Shown here one piece after another: positions 44,573 to 53,262 of a stretch of DNA of 64,000 nucleotides. The notes beneath the pieces are model-generated. The model was not told the origin of the DNA, did no database searches, and saw only the letters and a list, made by a program, of their open reading frames with translations. The DNA lies in NCBI GenBank assembly GCA_020055655.1, contig JAIPUR010000002.1:1-64000 (forward strand). The letters run 5' to 3'. Both the position numbers and the translations under genes were made by a program. This stretch comes from Methanosarcinaceae archaeon. Its GTDB lineage: Archaea; Halobacteriota; Methanosarcinia; Methanosarcinales; Methanosarcinaceae. Positions within the stretch are counted from its first letter, which is position 1, and each line of letters opens with the position of its first letter.

Positions 44573-44857
44573 TCACAAAGAAAGGAGTTTATTATAAAAA
44601 TCAAGTATGAGCTGGGTTTTTTCATTCTCCTGATTAAGCTTGAATGTACGAATTTGTTTGCCAAGAGGTTTCTCAGTTACGATCCCAGTCTCGATGAGTG
44701 GTACTATCACTCTTGCAACACTGGAATGTGAGAGGCCTGTCTCTTCTGCAATTCCTGAGAGATATGTGGACTCGTTCATGTGATTGATCAAATTTTTTAG
44801 AACGGTCATCTGAGCTGTTTTTCCAAAAATCTCTTCTAGTGCATCCATTAATATCAT
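44573..44857 (-). CDS. Small winged-helix transcriptional regulator
   Basis: 94 residues: MDALEEIFGKTAQMTVLKNLINH, then the HTH STYLSGIAEETGLSHSSVARVIVPLIETGIV, and a wing with GKQIRTFKLN, ending in a short helix. This is the MarR/ArsR-like single-domain design seen in archaeal regulators. A start three codons later (ATG at 44848) is equally possible. It converges on the sensor-domain gene and may regulate the surrounding transporter genes. Confidence 0.8.
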   Translation of the reverse strand: MILMDALEEIFGKTAQMTVLKNLINHMNESTYLSGIAEETGLSHSSVARVIVPLIETGIVTEKPLGKQIRTFKLNQENEKTQLILDFYNKLLSL

Positions 44858-44994
44858 TCACAGATATTCTGTTATGGCTTATAAGAGTTTCTTTTATTTA
44901 GCTGATTTATATTATTAATACGCAGACTTTTTGATATTTGGAAAGGTATTAATAGCATTGAAATATCTTAATATTAAAGAGCGGTAGTGTTATT

Positions 44995-45507
44995 ATGGAC
45001 AAAGAAAAAATTAGCTCCCTGATACTGGCAGAACTTGAAAAGAATCCTGATATTTCAAATAAGGAGCTTGCCAATTCATTTAGTGTGGATGTCAATCTTA
45101 TCGAAAACATTTTGAAATCTCTGTCTGATACTCGCGAGAAGATCTTACTTGTCGATGACGAAGTGGATGCTCTTGCCGCCCTGAAGGTTGCCCTTGAGGC
45201 AGATGGCTACAATGTGGTTGAAGCATTGGATGGTCTTGAGGCTCTTAGCATGGCAAGATCTGAAAATCCGGATGTGATTCTGCTGGATATTATGATGCCT
45301 GATATGGATGGTTTTGAAGTTTGTAAGCAGCTGAAATCAGATGCACAGCTAAACATGATCCCCGTAATCATGCTCACAGCAAAAGGAGAAGTCGATGACA
45401 AGGTAGAAGGCCTCGAAATGGGTGCAGATGACTATGTTACTAAACCATTCAATCTCAAAGAACTAAAAGCACGTATCAAATCCGTCATTAGAAGAAATTT
45501 GTTGTAA
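44995..45507 (+). CDS. Response regulator with N-terminal HTH-like extension
   Basis: 170 residues. Residues 1-48 form a short helical segment (ISSLILAELEKNPDISNKELANSFS) resembling a HTH. Residues 49-168 are a full receiver domain with acidic pair Asp54/Asp55, phospho-acceptor Asp98 (VILLDIMMPDMDG), Thr128 and Lys150 (VTKPF). The order is unusual, as DNA-binding parts normally follow the receiver. It lies 31 bp before a histidine kinase gene, its likely partner. Confidence 0.88.
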   Translation: MDKEKISSLILAELEKNPDISNKELANSFSVDVNLIENILKSLSDTREKILLVDDEVDALAALKVALEADGYNVVEALDGLEALSMARSENPDVILLDIMMPDMDGFEVCKQLKSDAQLNMIPVIMLTAKGEVDDKVEGLEMGADDYVTKPFNLKELKARIKSVIRRNLL

Positions 45508-45538
45508 AACCATTGGTCTTTAATTCTTTTTTCAGCCT

Positions 45539-47290
45539 ATGTGGGATAAACAGAATAAATGGAACCTGGTTATACTTGCCGTAATTGTTATTCTTATAGT
45601 GGGATCTATTTTTTTCCTCTGGATGAAGGCCAATGTTGAGGTGAGGGATATTGTTGAGGAGCAATATCTAAGTGAGCAATTGGTCCTGACTCAGTATCTC
45701 TCTTCTAGTATAGAGGATATGCTCAACGAAAATGTATTGCTACTGGAAGTCATTTCCAAAAAGGAATCTGGCGTTCCTGAGGATAATTTTATTTCTGATT
45801 TTAAGACCATATATGAAATATCAGATATTTATCATGCTCTTGAGTTTGTAGATAAGAATGGTACAGTTGTATCAGGATATCCTGCAGAAAGAGTCCCATA
45901 CGGATACAATCTTTATGAGAATAATCGCTCATATTCAATTGACTATGTAAGGGATACAGGCCAGATTTACATTTCAGAGCCAACGATGATGATGGAAGAA
46001 ATGCTGGGCTTTTTTGTTTTTGTTCCTGTATTTGAGAATGGGGTATATCAGGGTTCTGTAGTTGGAATTGTTGTTGCTGATAATGTTGTTGATCAGTTTG
46101 AAGTGTCTGATGACAGTATAAAGCTAGCTTACGTAATTGATGATGATGGCCTGATTCTTTATGATCAATCCGGATTCTACGAAAAAGGCAGTAGCTACTT
46201 TGAATACGTTGGGGATTCAGAGTCCAGTCGCCTTGAGATCATAGACAGGCAAATAAGTGGACTTGAGGGGAATGGCAAATATCCCAATACCTTATCTGAA
46301 GAACATGTTAAAAATATGTTAATATCTTATTCTTCCATTGACTGGTATAATCACCAGTGGTCAGTGGCTCTGGTCAGCCCTGAAGACGAGGTTGATAAGA
46401 TCATAGTTTCTGTTTACATCAAATTATTCACAGTTGCAGCGTTATCGGTTCTATTCATTCTCTTTGTAAGTTTTCAGGTTTATTTCATGTTAATGCATTG
46501 GAATCGTTCTCTTGAAAAAGAGGTCGAGAAGAAAACACATGAACTTCAGAATTCAAATGAGTCTCTGGTAGCTGCTAATCTGAAGCTGAAAGAGCTTGAT
46601 AGGCTAAAGACCGAATTCGTGTCAATGGTCTCTCATGAACTTAAAACACCTCTTACTGCCATGAAAACGTCCAGTGAGTTCCTGAGGGAGGACACTTGCG
46701 ATCCTGCTGTGAGGGCTCAAATGCTTGATATTATCATACGCAGTGTAGACAGGCAAACAAGAATGGTGGATGACCTTCTTGATATTTCCAGAATTGAATC
46801 CAATAAGATGAGGTACAATATGGCTGATATCAGCTTGCAGGAGACAGTAGATCATTGTCTGGAAGATATCTCTGCTCTCTTTGGGTCAAAGGGAATTGAT
46901 ATAGATCTTGATATTCCTGATGACCTCAGCTTAGTGTATGCTGACAGGGATCGTCTCATTCAGGTTTTTGTAAATCTGTTAGGCAATGCTATCAAATTTA
47001 CACAGGAAGGTGGAAATGTCTCCATATCTGCCAGTGAAAAAGGAGAGTTTGTTGAAGTGCGGATCAAAGATAATGGACCTGGTATGGATGAGGCTCAACT
47101 TGAAATGATCTTTGATAAATTTTATCAGATCGATAGTACTCTGACTCGAAAAGTGGGTGGTAGCGGGCTTGGACTTGCCATTACAAAAGGAATTATCGAA
47201 GGGCACGGGGGGAGTATAACTGTTGAAAGTACTCTGGGTGAAGGTAGCGAGTTTATATTGCTGTTGAAAAGGTCAATAACAGAAAAATGA
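45539..47290 (+). CDS. Membrane sensor histidine kinase with extracellular Cache-type domain
   Basis: 583 residues. A first membrane helix (residues ~9-29), an extracellular dCache-like sensor (about 35-295, with YGYNLYENNRSYSIDYVRDTG and QGSVVGIVVADNVV), a second helix (about 297-322), a coiled linker, a H-box with His366 (MVSHELKTPL), and HATPase (NLLGNAIKFT, DNGPGMDEA, GSGLGLAITKGI). It senses a small external ligand and presumably phosphorylates the receiver encoded immediately upstream. Confidence 0.92.
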   Translation: MWDKQNKWNLVILAVIVILIVGSIFFLWMKANVEVRDIVEEQYLSEQLVLTQYLSSSIEDMLNENVLLLEVISKKESGVPEDNFISDFKTIYEISDIYHALEFVDKNGTVVSGYPAERVPYGYNLYENNRSYSIDYVRDTGQIYISEPTMMMEEMLGFFVFVPVFENGVYQGSVVGIVVADNVVDQFEVSDDSIKLAYVIDDDGLILYDQSGFYEKGSSYFEYVGDSESSRLEIIDRQISGLEGNGKYPNTLSEEHVKNMLISYSSIDWYNHQWSVALVSPEDEVDKIIVSVYIKLFTVAALSVLFILFVSFQVYFMLMHWNRSLEKEVEKKTHELQNSNESLVAANLKLKELDRLKTEFVSMVSHELKTPLTAMKTSSEFLREDTCDPAVRAQMLDIIIRSVDRQTRMVDDLLDISRIESNKMRYNMADISLQETVDHCLEDISALFGSKGIDIDLDIPDDLSLVYADRDRLIQVFVNLLGNAIKFTQEGGNVSISASEKGEFVEVRIKDNGPGMDEAQLEMIFDKFYQIDSTLTRKVGGSGLGLAITKGIIEGHGGSITVESTLGEGSEFILLLKRSITEK

Positions 47291-47317
47291 GTGTATAATC
47301 TATTGTTGCAAATACTA

Positions 47318-48910
47318 TCAGGATTTATAAGCAACCGGAAGGATGAATGTGAAGTTACTTCCTTTATTTGATCGACTCTCAAACCATATTTTTCCATTTT
47401 GAATTTTAAGAAACTCTTTTACGATGGACAGGCCAAGTCCTGTTCCACCAAAGCGTCTTCCAAGAGATGAATCAATTTGTGAGAAGGGCTGGAATAATTT
47501 ACTCTGTTCTTCAGGAGAAATTCCTATTCCTGTGTCCTTAACAGATACTTCAAGAACATCTTCACTCCTTTTGAAAATATTGACATGTACTTCTCCTTTC
47601 TCAGGGGTGAATTTGATTGCATTGTTAATAAGATTGTAAAGAATAACTCTGAATTTATTTGGGTCGGTATAAATAAATTGAAAATCGGATTCCAGTTCAA
47701 AACGAAGGTCAATGGTCTTTTTACTTGCCATTGGTGCTGTCGATGTCTCAATTTCCCGAACAAATAAGGGAAGTGATATTTCTTCTTTTTGAACCTCTAC
47801 TTTTTCTTCTTCGAGATCTGATAAGTCAATAATGGAATTTATTAATTCCAATAACCTTTCACCACTCTTTTTAACGACATCTGCAGAGGATTTCTGCTTC
47901 TCGTTCATCGTTCCCATAGCTTCCTGCTGAAGCAGATCCGAATATCCTATAATGAGATTTAATGGGGTCCTGAGTTCATGGCTGATGTTGGAGACAAACT
48001 CTTTTTTAGTACGCTGGGCATTATCAGAGATCAATTTTGCAGTAATTAATGCTTCTTCTGCTTTTTTTCGCTCAGTAATATCTTCACCGGATGATAAAGT
48101 GCCGGTGATATTTCCGTCTTCACCCTTTAGTAAAATATTGTGCCATGCGAAAGTTCTTTTTTGTCCAGAATTCGTTTTGACCGGTGTTTCAAAATACTCT
48201 ACAGCATCAATTGTCCCATCCATTAATTTGGAATATGCTTTCTTTGCATCATTTATATATGATTCTGGAATAGCCAATTCAAACCAGTTTTTAGAGTAAA
48301 CTTCATCTTCATGATATCCAAGGACGTGACATCCTTTTTTGTTTATAAGGGTAATGTTTCCGTTCTTATCCAAAGCTAGAATAATGGCTCCGACAATATC
48401 TAGATATCGCTGAGCTTTATCTCTTTCTTCTTTCAATTTGAATTCAATGTTTTTGAGTTTTGCAATATCAACCATTAACCCATTAATTCCGACTATTTCC
48501 CCATTCTTGACAAGTGGCTTGGATGTTGTATGTACATAGCTGATATCTCCATTTTTTTTGATTATGCGGAACATGTATGGATTGTGTACTCCTGCAATAG
48601 TCAGTTCCATGTCCTTTAACAAACCCGGTAAATCATCTGGATGCACATATTCTGCAAAAGGAGTGTCCAATACTTCATCTATCCTATATCCTGTTACTTC
48701 TTCAATGGCAGAGTTCAGGTATGTAAAAATACCGTTATTGTCAACCGTGAACAAAACATCGTTGAGGGTTTCAAAACGGTCTTTGTAGAAATCTTCTGTG
48801 ATTTTCAGCTCTTTTTTGACTTCGCCTAGCTCTTCACTAAGCTGCGCTACCTTTAAACGCAATTGTTCATTTGTAAGCTCGTTTTCTTCTTTGTGATGAC
48901 TATTAACCAT
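47318..48910 (-). CDS. PAS-PAS sensor histidine kinase (soluble)
   Basis: 530 residues. An N-terminal coiled coil (residues ~10-45), PAS one (about 45-150, FTVDNNGIFTYLNSAIEEVTGY), PAS two (about 170-285), a H-box with His311 (NISHELRTPLN), and HATPase (NLINNAIKFT, DTGIGISPEE, GGTGLGLSIVKEF). The SHELRTP H-box is bacterial-like, unlike the RHDLL kinases at 2-6 kb. It converges on the Cache kinase gene, so the three signalling genes may form one hub. Confidence 0.92.
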   Translation of the reverse strand: MVNSHHKEENELTNEQLRLKVAQLSEELGEVKKELKITEDFYKDRFETLNDVLFTVDNNGIFTYLNSAIEEVTGYRIDEVLDTPFAEYVHPDDLPGLLKDMELTIAGVHNPYMFRIIKKNGDISYVHTTSKPLVKNGEIVGINGLMVDIAKLKNIEFKLKEERDKAQRYLDIVGAIILALDKNGNITLINKKGCHVLGYHEDEVYSKNWFELAIPESYINDAKKAYSKLMDGTIDAVEYFETPVKTNSGQKRTFAWHNILLKGEDGNITGTLSSGEDITERKKAEEALITAKLISDNAQRTKKEFVSNISHELRTPLNLIIGYSDLLQQEAMGTMNEKQKSSADVVKKSGERLLELINSIIDLSDLEEEKVEVQKEEISLPLFVREIETSTAPMASKKTIDLRFELESDFQFIYTDPNKFRVILYNLINNAIKFTPEKGEVHVNIFKRSEDVLEVSVKDTGIGISPEEQSKLFQPFSQIDSSLGRRFGGTGLGLSIVKEFLKIQNGKIWFESRSNKGSNFTFILPVAYKS

Positions 48911-49617
48911 AATCAGTGTGCAACATTAGGTATATTTCAATATTTATTATATTATTTTATTGTATATCCTATATCTTTATTGTTCACATATATATTTTCG
49001 CGATGTCCGTTCAATGCCTAAAGAATGTATTATTCATTTATCCATAGTAATCCGTGATAGGACGTAGGACTTTGCTTTTTCTAAATTTCATAGTTCATCG
49101 GCAAATTCAGTAGAAACTTTCCTGAAAATAATGTATTAATGTTGCAACATTCTATGAACAACATAATTACTATGGCAAAGTATTATCTTTTTTTAAATGC
49201 AGTTAAAGATCCCATTGATGCATCTAGTATTGAAAATGGCAGAATCTCATGTACTGTGCCAAATATAAAAAGTAATTCAAACAAAGCAGCATAATCTGTA
49301 GGGTAGTATATCAAAGTGATATCTATTATTTTACCATAAGGCAGTATCAGTGAATATAATAGAAATCCAAATAATGTAGAATTTAGCTTATTACCGGTAC
49401 AATGGGAGTAATTGACCAATGGCAATAATGAGTGCTATTAAAGAATCCCAAAAAACTATAGTCAAACAGAATTCTCAAATAATTCATACCATTCTCGGTA
49501 AATAATTTGTCACAGGTAGTATTTTTATTGGAAGTATGCCACTACACAATTCATAAGATCTTGAGTTGAACATGTCTAAATGGATGTCATGTCCAAAAAA
49601 CAACAAAAAAGGAAGCA
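48911..49617. other. Gene-free AT-rich region with a 14-bp palindrome
   Basis: About 700 bp with no convincing gene. The left part is the promoter region of the PAS kinase (TTATTATATTATTTTATTG). At 49138-49151 AATGTTGCAACATT is a perfect 14-bp palindrome, and its half GTTGCAAC/TGCAACATT recurs next to the kinase start (GTGTGCAACATTAGG at about 48918). The right part carries a possible weak ORF on the minus strand, discussed among rejected items. Confidence 0.4.
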
Positions 49618-49735
49618 CGCCGAGGTTGGGATTTGAACCCAAGCACTTCTTTCGAAGAAACCGGTCTCGAGCCGGTCGCGTATAGACTCCGCGGCGAATT
49701 ATTGCCGTTGGATTAGTCCGCTCTGCCACCTCGGC
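49618..49735 (-). tRNA. tRNA-Ser(CGA) with intron
   Basis: On the minus strand GCCGAGG (acceptor 5') pairs with CCTCGGC (3'), discriminator G. The anticodon arm is ACCGG-CTCGAGA-CCGGT, giving anticodon CGA (reads UCG). A long variable arm (TTCTTCGAAGAA) marks a class II tRNA, and the T arm is TTGGG-TTCAAAT-CCCAA. The D arm, GGCAGAGCGGACTAA...CGCGACC, is interrupted by 32 extra bases; without them the molecule is 86 nt, a normal serine tRNA. CCA is not encoded. Confidence 0.92.
49681..49712 (-). other. Inferred 32-nt intron in the D-loop of tRNA-Ser(CGA)
   Basis: The tRNA continues normally if bases after GGACTAA are removed up to CGCGACC. The flanks can form a bulge-helix-bulge: outer GCG/CGC, a central 4-bp helix GACT/AGTC, a 3-nt bulge AAT on one side and a TAT(A) bulge on the other, with an inner CC/GG and a CGGC...GCCG hairpin. 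That is a slightly relaxed form of the archaeal splicing motif. Exact ends may shift by one or two bases. Confidence 0.7.
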
Positions 49736-49783
49736 ACTATGCCCGTTCAAGGCTTTAATTGATTATATAACTAACGAAGATAT

Positions 49784-51001
49784 TTAAAAATCGAACAGTG
49801 AACTCTGGTTTTTTTTATTGACGCCAGAACTTGCCGCAGTTTCTTCAGGCAACTCGATCCATCCATATTCTCCTCCTCCGCCAGGATGGAGTACGACTTT
49901 ATTTTCCCTGAATGCTATGATCGCATCAATTATTCTTTTATCCACAAAGTCCATATCCTCTTCATTTGCATATAGAAGAACTTCCAGCTCAGTTCCGAAT
50001 TTATTGATGAGGGCATTCCAAGCTGTCTGTACACCTTTGGTTGTAATGCTTGCATGATCTAAAGCCATCATTATTATTTCAGAAAGAGGTGCAAGGTGAA
50101 CATATTCTGGTCGATGGTCTGGATGTTTTGGTTCAGGATGATCTGCAAGTTCGTTTATTCGATCCATCACTCCTTTTTTCACTCTGTCTCCACATTCTCT
50201 GCATTTCCAGTTATTTGAGATGCTTTCCTGTAGTGTATGGTGAGTAAAACATTTGATACAGGCAGATTCATTATATTTTCCTTCCTGGGGATAGAATCCA
50301 ATGTTCATTGTAATCTTGCAATTGTTCTTTCTAAGAATTGCATTTTTCAATGCTTCAAATGATACTTCATTTACTTCCAGCTGGTTAAATTCCCTGGCAA
50401 GCTTATTGGACCAGGGGGAGTGTGCATCAGAATTTGAAAGAAAGGTCAGATTGTGCAGTTCGTTGATCCTATCTGCACAATAACTATCTGCACTTAGTCC
50501 CAATTCGAGAAAAGAGACGTAATCTGTCATATCTCCATAGCAGCTTTTGAGTGAATCGTGGTATGCGTACATTGCAGTCCAGGGTGTAAAGGCATGACAT
50601 GGTCCTATCAATGCACCAACATCCTTGGCAATTTCTGAAATCTGGCATCCATCCAGTCTAACTGTAGGACGGCCATCAGATTTAAGATTGCCATGCTTGC
50701 CAATCAGCTCAGCAAGCTCTTCTGCTTTGGATACAGATGGTAGTATCAAAAGATGATGTACGCGGTTAAGATCTTCGATCTCTGTTGTAATCGTAAAATT
50801 CGTTTTTCCGATGACTATTGTTTCATCATCGGTAGCAGCTTCTTTTATGTCTTTAAGCCACAAAGGGTGTATGCAATCCCCAGTTGCAACAAGATCAATT
50901 CCTTTTTTGGCTGCTTCTTCCGCAATAGTCGGCAGGTCCATTTTATTGGAGCATGCCATTGAATATTTTGAATGCAGATGTAGGTCTGCATTGATCTTCA
51001 T
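49784..51001 (-). CDS. Endonuclease Q family protein (PHP domain)
   Basis: 405 residues of the TIGR00375/COG1379 family. An N-terminal PHP phosphoesterase begins MKINADLHLHSKYS (metal-binding HxH) and has GDCIHPLW, GPCHAFTPW and SNSDAHSP. A four-cysteine zinc finger follows (CIKCFTHH...CRECG), then a C-terminal helical part. EndoQ cuts DNA 5' of deaminated bases and abasic sites. The last residues QSSLFDF match a PCNA-interacting PIP box, which fits known coupling of EndoQ to the clamp. Last gene of the information-processing cluster. Confidence 0.9.
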   Translation of the reverse strand: MKINADLHLHSKYSMACSNKMDLPTIAEEAAKKGIDLVATGDCIHPLWLKDIKEAATDDETIVIGKTNFTITTEIEDLNRVHHLLILPSVSKAEELAELIGKHGNLKSDGRPTVRLDGCQISEIAKDVGALIGPCHAFTPWTAMYAYHDSLKSCYGDMTDYVSFLELGLSADSYCADRINELHNLTFLSNSDAHSPWSNKLAREFNQLEVNEVSFEALKNAILRKNNCKITMNIGFYPQEGKYNESACIKCFTHHTLQESISNNWKCRECGDRVKKGVMDRINELADHPEPKHPDHRPEYVHLAPLSEIIMMALDHASITTKGVQTAWNALINKFGTELEVLLYANEEDMDFVDKRIIDAIIAFRENKVVLHPGGGGEYGWIELPEETAASSGVNKKNQSSLFDF

Positions 51002-51010
51002 TGGATCACT

Positions 51011-51784
51011 TCAGCCAATGTACCTTAGGTCTTCTTCACTCATGCTTGGTTCAGGTATGCCTTGTTGTTGCTGTTCAACTTCTTTGAGTCTTGCAACTAT
51101 TTTTTCCATTTCCTTAGCACGCTCTTCAAGCGGTCCTTCGTCAATTTCGATATCAAATATCTTGCAAATGACTCTTAACAATGATTGCGCACTTTTAGGA
51201 TCAACAAGATATCCAGAAGTAAGTCCCATAAGGCAGGCAGCATTCATCTTTCTGAATTTGCTGACACCAAGTAATAATCCGGATGCACCAACAATTCCCC
51301 CTCCCGGCTCATTTGGTTTGAATTCCACGCCAGCCTCTTTGAGGCCTTCTATCATATCGATATTGTTTACTGCACCAAGCACTTCATCTGTATGAGTTAG
51401 CTGACCGGTAGGGAATCCGCCGAGTGTGTATATCGTTTTCACTCCGTATTCTTCGGCAATATCAAGGTAAGTATCACAGAGTTGGTAATGTCCTTCTCCT
51501 GTGGAACTTTGATGGTCACCAACAAGTATCACTAGATCGTTTTTGTCAGTGCTACAAGTGTATATCTCATTATTGACAAGGCGCACCTCGCTTTTATCGT
51601 CAACAATAGCCTGTGGTGGAAAATGTTTAGAGTAAATTTCTATAACTTTTTCTGCTTTGAGTTCTTCAACCAAGTGTTCAGCAACAAGCTTTCCAACATG
51701 TCCTACTCCGGGAAGCCCTACAACAAGTATTGGCTCTTGCAGTTCAATATCATCCTTAAGTTCAACTACATTAATATCCTGCAT
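51011..51784 (-). CDS. Proteasome assembly chaperone (PAC2) family protein
   Basis: 257 residues: EPILVVGLPGVGHVGKLVAEHLVEEL, DLVILVGDHQSSTGEGHYQL, TIYTLGGFPTGQLTHTD, GVEFKPNEPGGGIVGASGLLLG, and a C-terminal coiled helix (EERAKEMEKIVARLKEVE). This is the archaeal COG2047 group related to PbaA/PbaB and eukaryotic PAC2, which help 20S proteasome assembly. It lies 2 bp after the Nop10 gene and 9 bp before EndoQ. Confidence 0.9.
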   Translation of the reverse strand: MQDINVVELKDDIELQEPILVVGLPGVGHVGKLVAEHLVEELKAEKVIEIYSKHFPPQAIVDDKSEVRLVNNEIYTCSTDKNDLVILVGDHQSSTGEGHYQLCDTYLDIAEEYGVKTIYTLGGFPTGQLTHTDEVLGAVNNIDMIEGLKEAGVEFKPNEPGGGIVGASGLLLGVSKFRKMNAACLMGLTSGYLVDPKSAQSLLRVICKIFDIEIDEGPLEERAKEMEKIVARLKEVEQQQQGIPEPSMSEEDLRYIG

Positions 51785-51786
51785 GC

Positions 51787-51939
51787 TTAATCACTTCTTT
51801 TTGCCATTCGGCGATATTTCCCATATGGGTCAACTGGAGAAAACTTAGCCGGTTTAGGGTCTACAGCTGGAGAACCGCATTTAGGGCATAGAATTTCAAG
51901 TGTGTATCTGCCGCAATTTCCACACTTGTATATTTTCAT
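51787..51939 (-). CDS. nop10: H/ACA ribonucleoprotein protein Nop10
   Basis: 50 residues: MKIYKCGNCGRYTL, then ILCPKCGSPAVDPKPAKFSPVDPYGKYRR and a basic end. The two CxxC pairs make the zinc ribbon, and PKPAKFSPxDPYGKYRR is the Nop10 signature that contacts Cbf5 in the pseudouridylation complex. The gene sits between eIF2-alpha and PAC2, its usual archaeal position. Confidence 0.95.
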   Translation of the reverse strand: MKIYKCGNCGRYTLEILCPKCGSPAVDPKPAKFSPVDPYGKYRRMAKRSD

Positions 51940-51952
51940 GCCCAAAAAGAAA

Positions 51953-52750
51953 TCACACCTTTACGGTATCATTATGTCTGTGGAATTCGCCCTTTCCACC
52001 AAGGCTCTGGATTGTATCTACTGCTATATCTGCTGATCTTTTCAGCACAGATTCAGCAATCTTATAATCCGGTGCAATAACCTTTATTCTATATCTAGGG
52101 GATCCTGTATAACTAATATCAACCCTTGTGTCGTCTTCTTTAACCTCGTTAGCTGCTTCCAGAGCTGTTCGAATAATTTCGATTCCTTCTGGGAGATAAC
52201 ATGTGAGATCAACAAATCCTGCAATATCTACATAGGGTAATTTGATGTTATTTTGAGCTACTTGGGTAATGCTTTTTACGAGAGCTTTCTTCATTTCCAT
52301 CTCGCTGAATGCATTTTCTCCACTAATTGCTGCTTCTTCAAATACTGCATAGAGGCTGCCAAACTTGTCAGATAATTTCTGAGCAATTTTCTGCATCTCC
52401 TTTGGATCAGTTTTTGTTTCTTCAGATACGAACTGGAGCCATTTTGCTGCCTTTTGCTCATTTTTCCATTCTTGGATCTTAGCACGCTTCTGATGTTCAT
52501 TTACATCTTTAAGGGACAAGTCAATATGTCGGCGGGAGGAATCGACATTGAGTACTTTACATACTATTTTCTGACCTTCTCTCACATAATCTCTAACATA
52601 CTTGACCCATCCGGCCTTTACCTCGGATATATGGATGAACCCTTCCTTTCCTCCATATTCCTCCAGCGTTGTGTAAGCTCCAAAATCAGTGACGTCCTTT
52701 ACAGCGCAAACGACAAAATCACCGGTTTCAGGCCAATTATTGTTATCCAT
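51953..52750 (-). CDS. Translation initiation factor aIF2 subunit alpha
   Basis: 265 residues: an N-terminal S1 domain (NWPETGDFVVCAVKDVTDFGAYTTLEEYGGKEGFIHISEV, GQKIVCKVLNVD, DLSLKDVNEHQ), a helical middle, and a C-terminal alpha/beta domain (VDISYTGSPRYRIKVIAPDY) for binding the gamma subunit. It delivers initiator tRNA to the small ribosomal subunit with the beta and gamma subunits. It lies 15 bp after S27e and 13 bp before Nop10. Confidence 0.96.
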   Translation of the reverse strand: MDNNNWPETGDFVVCAVKDVTDFGAYTTLEEYGGKEGFIHISEVKAGWVKYVRDYVREGQKIVCKVLNVDSSRRHIDLSLKDVNEHQKRAKIQEWKNEQKAAKWLQFVSEETKTDPKEMQKIAQKLSDKFGSLYAVFEEAAISGENAFSEMEMKKALVKSITQVAQNNIKLPYVDIAGFVDLTCYLPEGIEIIRTALEAANEVKEDDTRVDISYTGSPRYRIKVIAPDYKIAESVLKRSADIAVDTIQSLGGKGEFHRHNDTVKV

Positions 52751-52765
52751 TCTAAATCACTTACT

Positions 52766-52942
52766 TTATTCGAGAACTTCTAGAATATGCGTTGTTATTG
52801 TTGATTTGCCACCGGTTGATTCTGCAAGTGTCCTGCCGCAGACAAGGCATGTAACCTTCTGGCTTGCACTTCCAAAAATAACCTGTTCATTCTCACAATC
52901 ATTGCATTTTACACGTAAGAATCTGCTTTTTGGTTTGTTCAT
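52766..52942 (-). CDS. rps27e: Small ribosomal subunit protein S27e
   Basis: 58 residues from [20 protein letters not shown]; upstream sequence in the same frame belongs to L44e. The zinc ribbon CNDC...CLVC and the [12 protein letters not shown] ending are diagnostic. GAGTGA lies 5 nt ahead of the ATG, overlapping the L44e stop. Standard operon position between L44e and aIF2-alpha. Confidence 0.96.
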   Translation of the reverse strand: MNKPKSRFLRVKCNDCENEQVIFGSASQKVTCLVCGRTLAESTGGKSTITTHILEVLE

Positions 52943-52947
52943 TAAAA

Positions 52948-53226
52948 TCACTCCGAGAATTCGAATTTCTTTGCTCTGAAGCATGGTCTTTGATGAGACT
53001 TGTTGCACACTGTGCACTTGTATCTAAGCCATACTCTCTTTGTTGGTTTGTCTCCACCAGGCACCTTTGAGAACTTTCCACTGTTTCCAATTCCTATATG
53101 GCGCTTCTTCTGTCTCTCGATGTGTGTCAATGATGACGCTTTTCCCTTCTTCACTCTTTCAGCAACATGTTCTGAGTGTTTTTTGCATGAAGGGCAGTAT
53201 GTTCTGAATCTCTTTGGAATCTTCAT
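52948..53226 (-). CDS. rpl44e: Large ribosomal subunit protein L44e
   Basis: 92 residues: [21 protein letters not shown], the basic central [17 protein letters not shown] and [29 protein letters not shown] and CTVC form the zinc site. Full length and typical. The S27e gene follows 5 bp downstream. Confidence 0.97.
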   Translation of the reverse strand: MKIPKRFRTYCPSCKKHSEHVAERVKKGKASSLTHIERQKKRHIGIGNSGKFSKVPGGDKPTKRVWLRYKCTVCNKSHQRPCFRAKKFEFSE

Positions 53227-53262
53227 TATCTACACCTTAGATAAATTTGAATTAAATTTGAA

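Noticed and set aside
49183-49425. 80-residue minus-strand ORF with a hydrophobic segment (LFGFLLYSLILPYG)
   Set aside because: It opens with TTG, has no ribosome-binding sequence, no internal ATG near the start and no recognisable family. It may be a remnant but cannot be supported.
52766-53017. Longer start for S27e upstream of 52942
   Set aside because: The extra residues lie inside L44e coding sequence and are unlike S27e. The ATG at 52942 has a good ribosome-binding site and gives the standard length.
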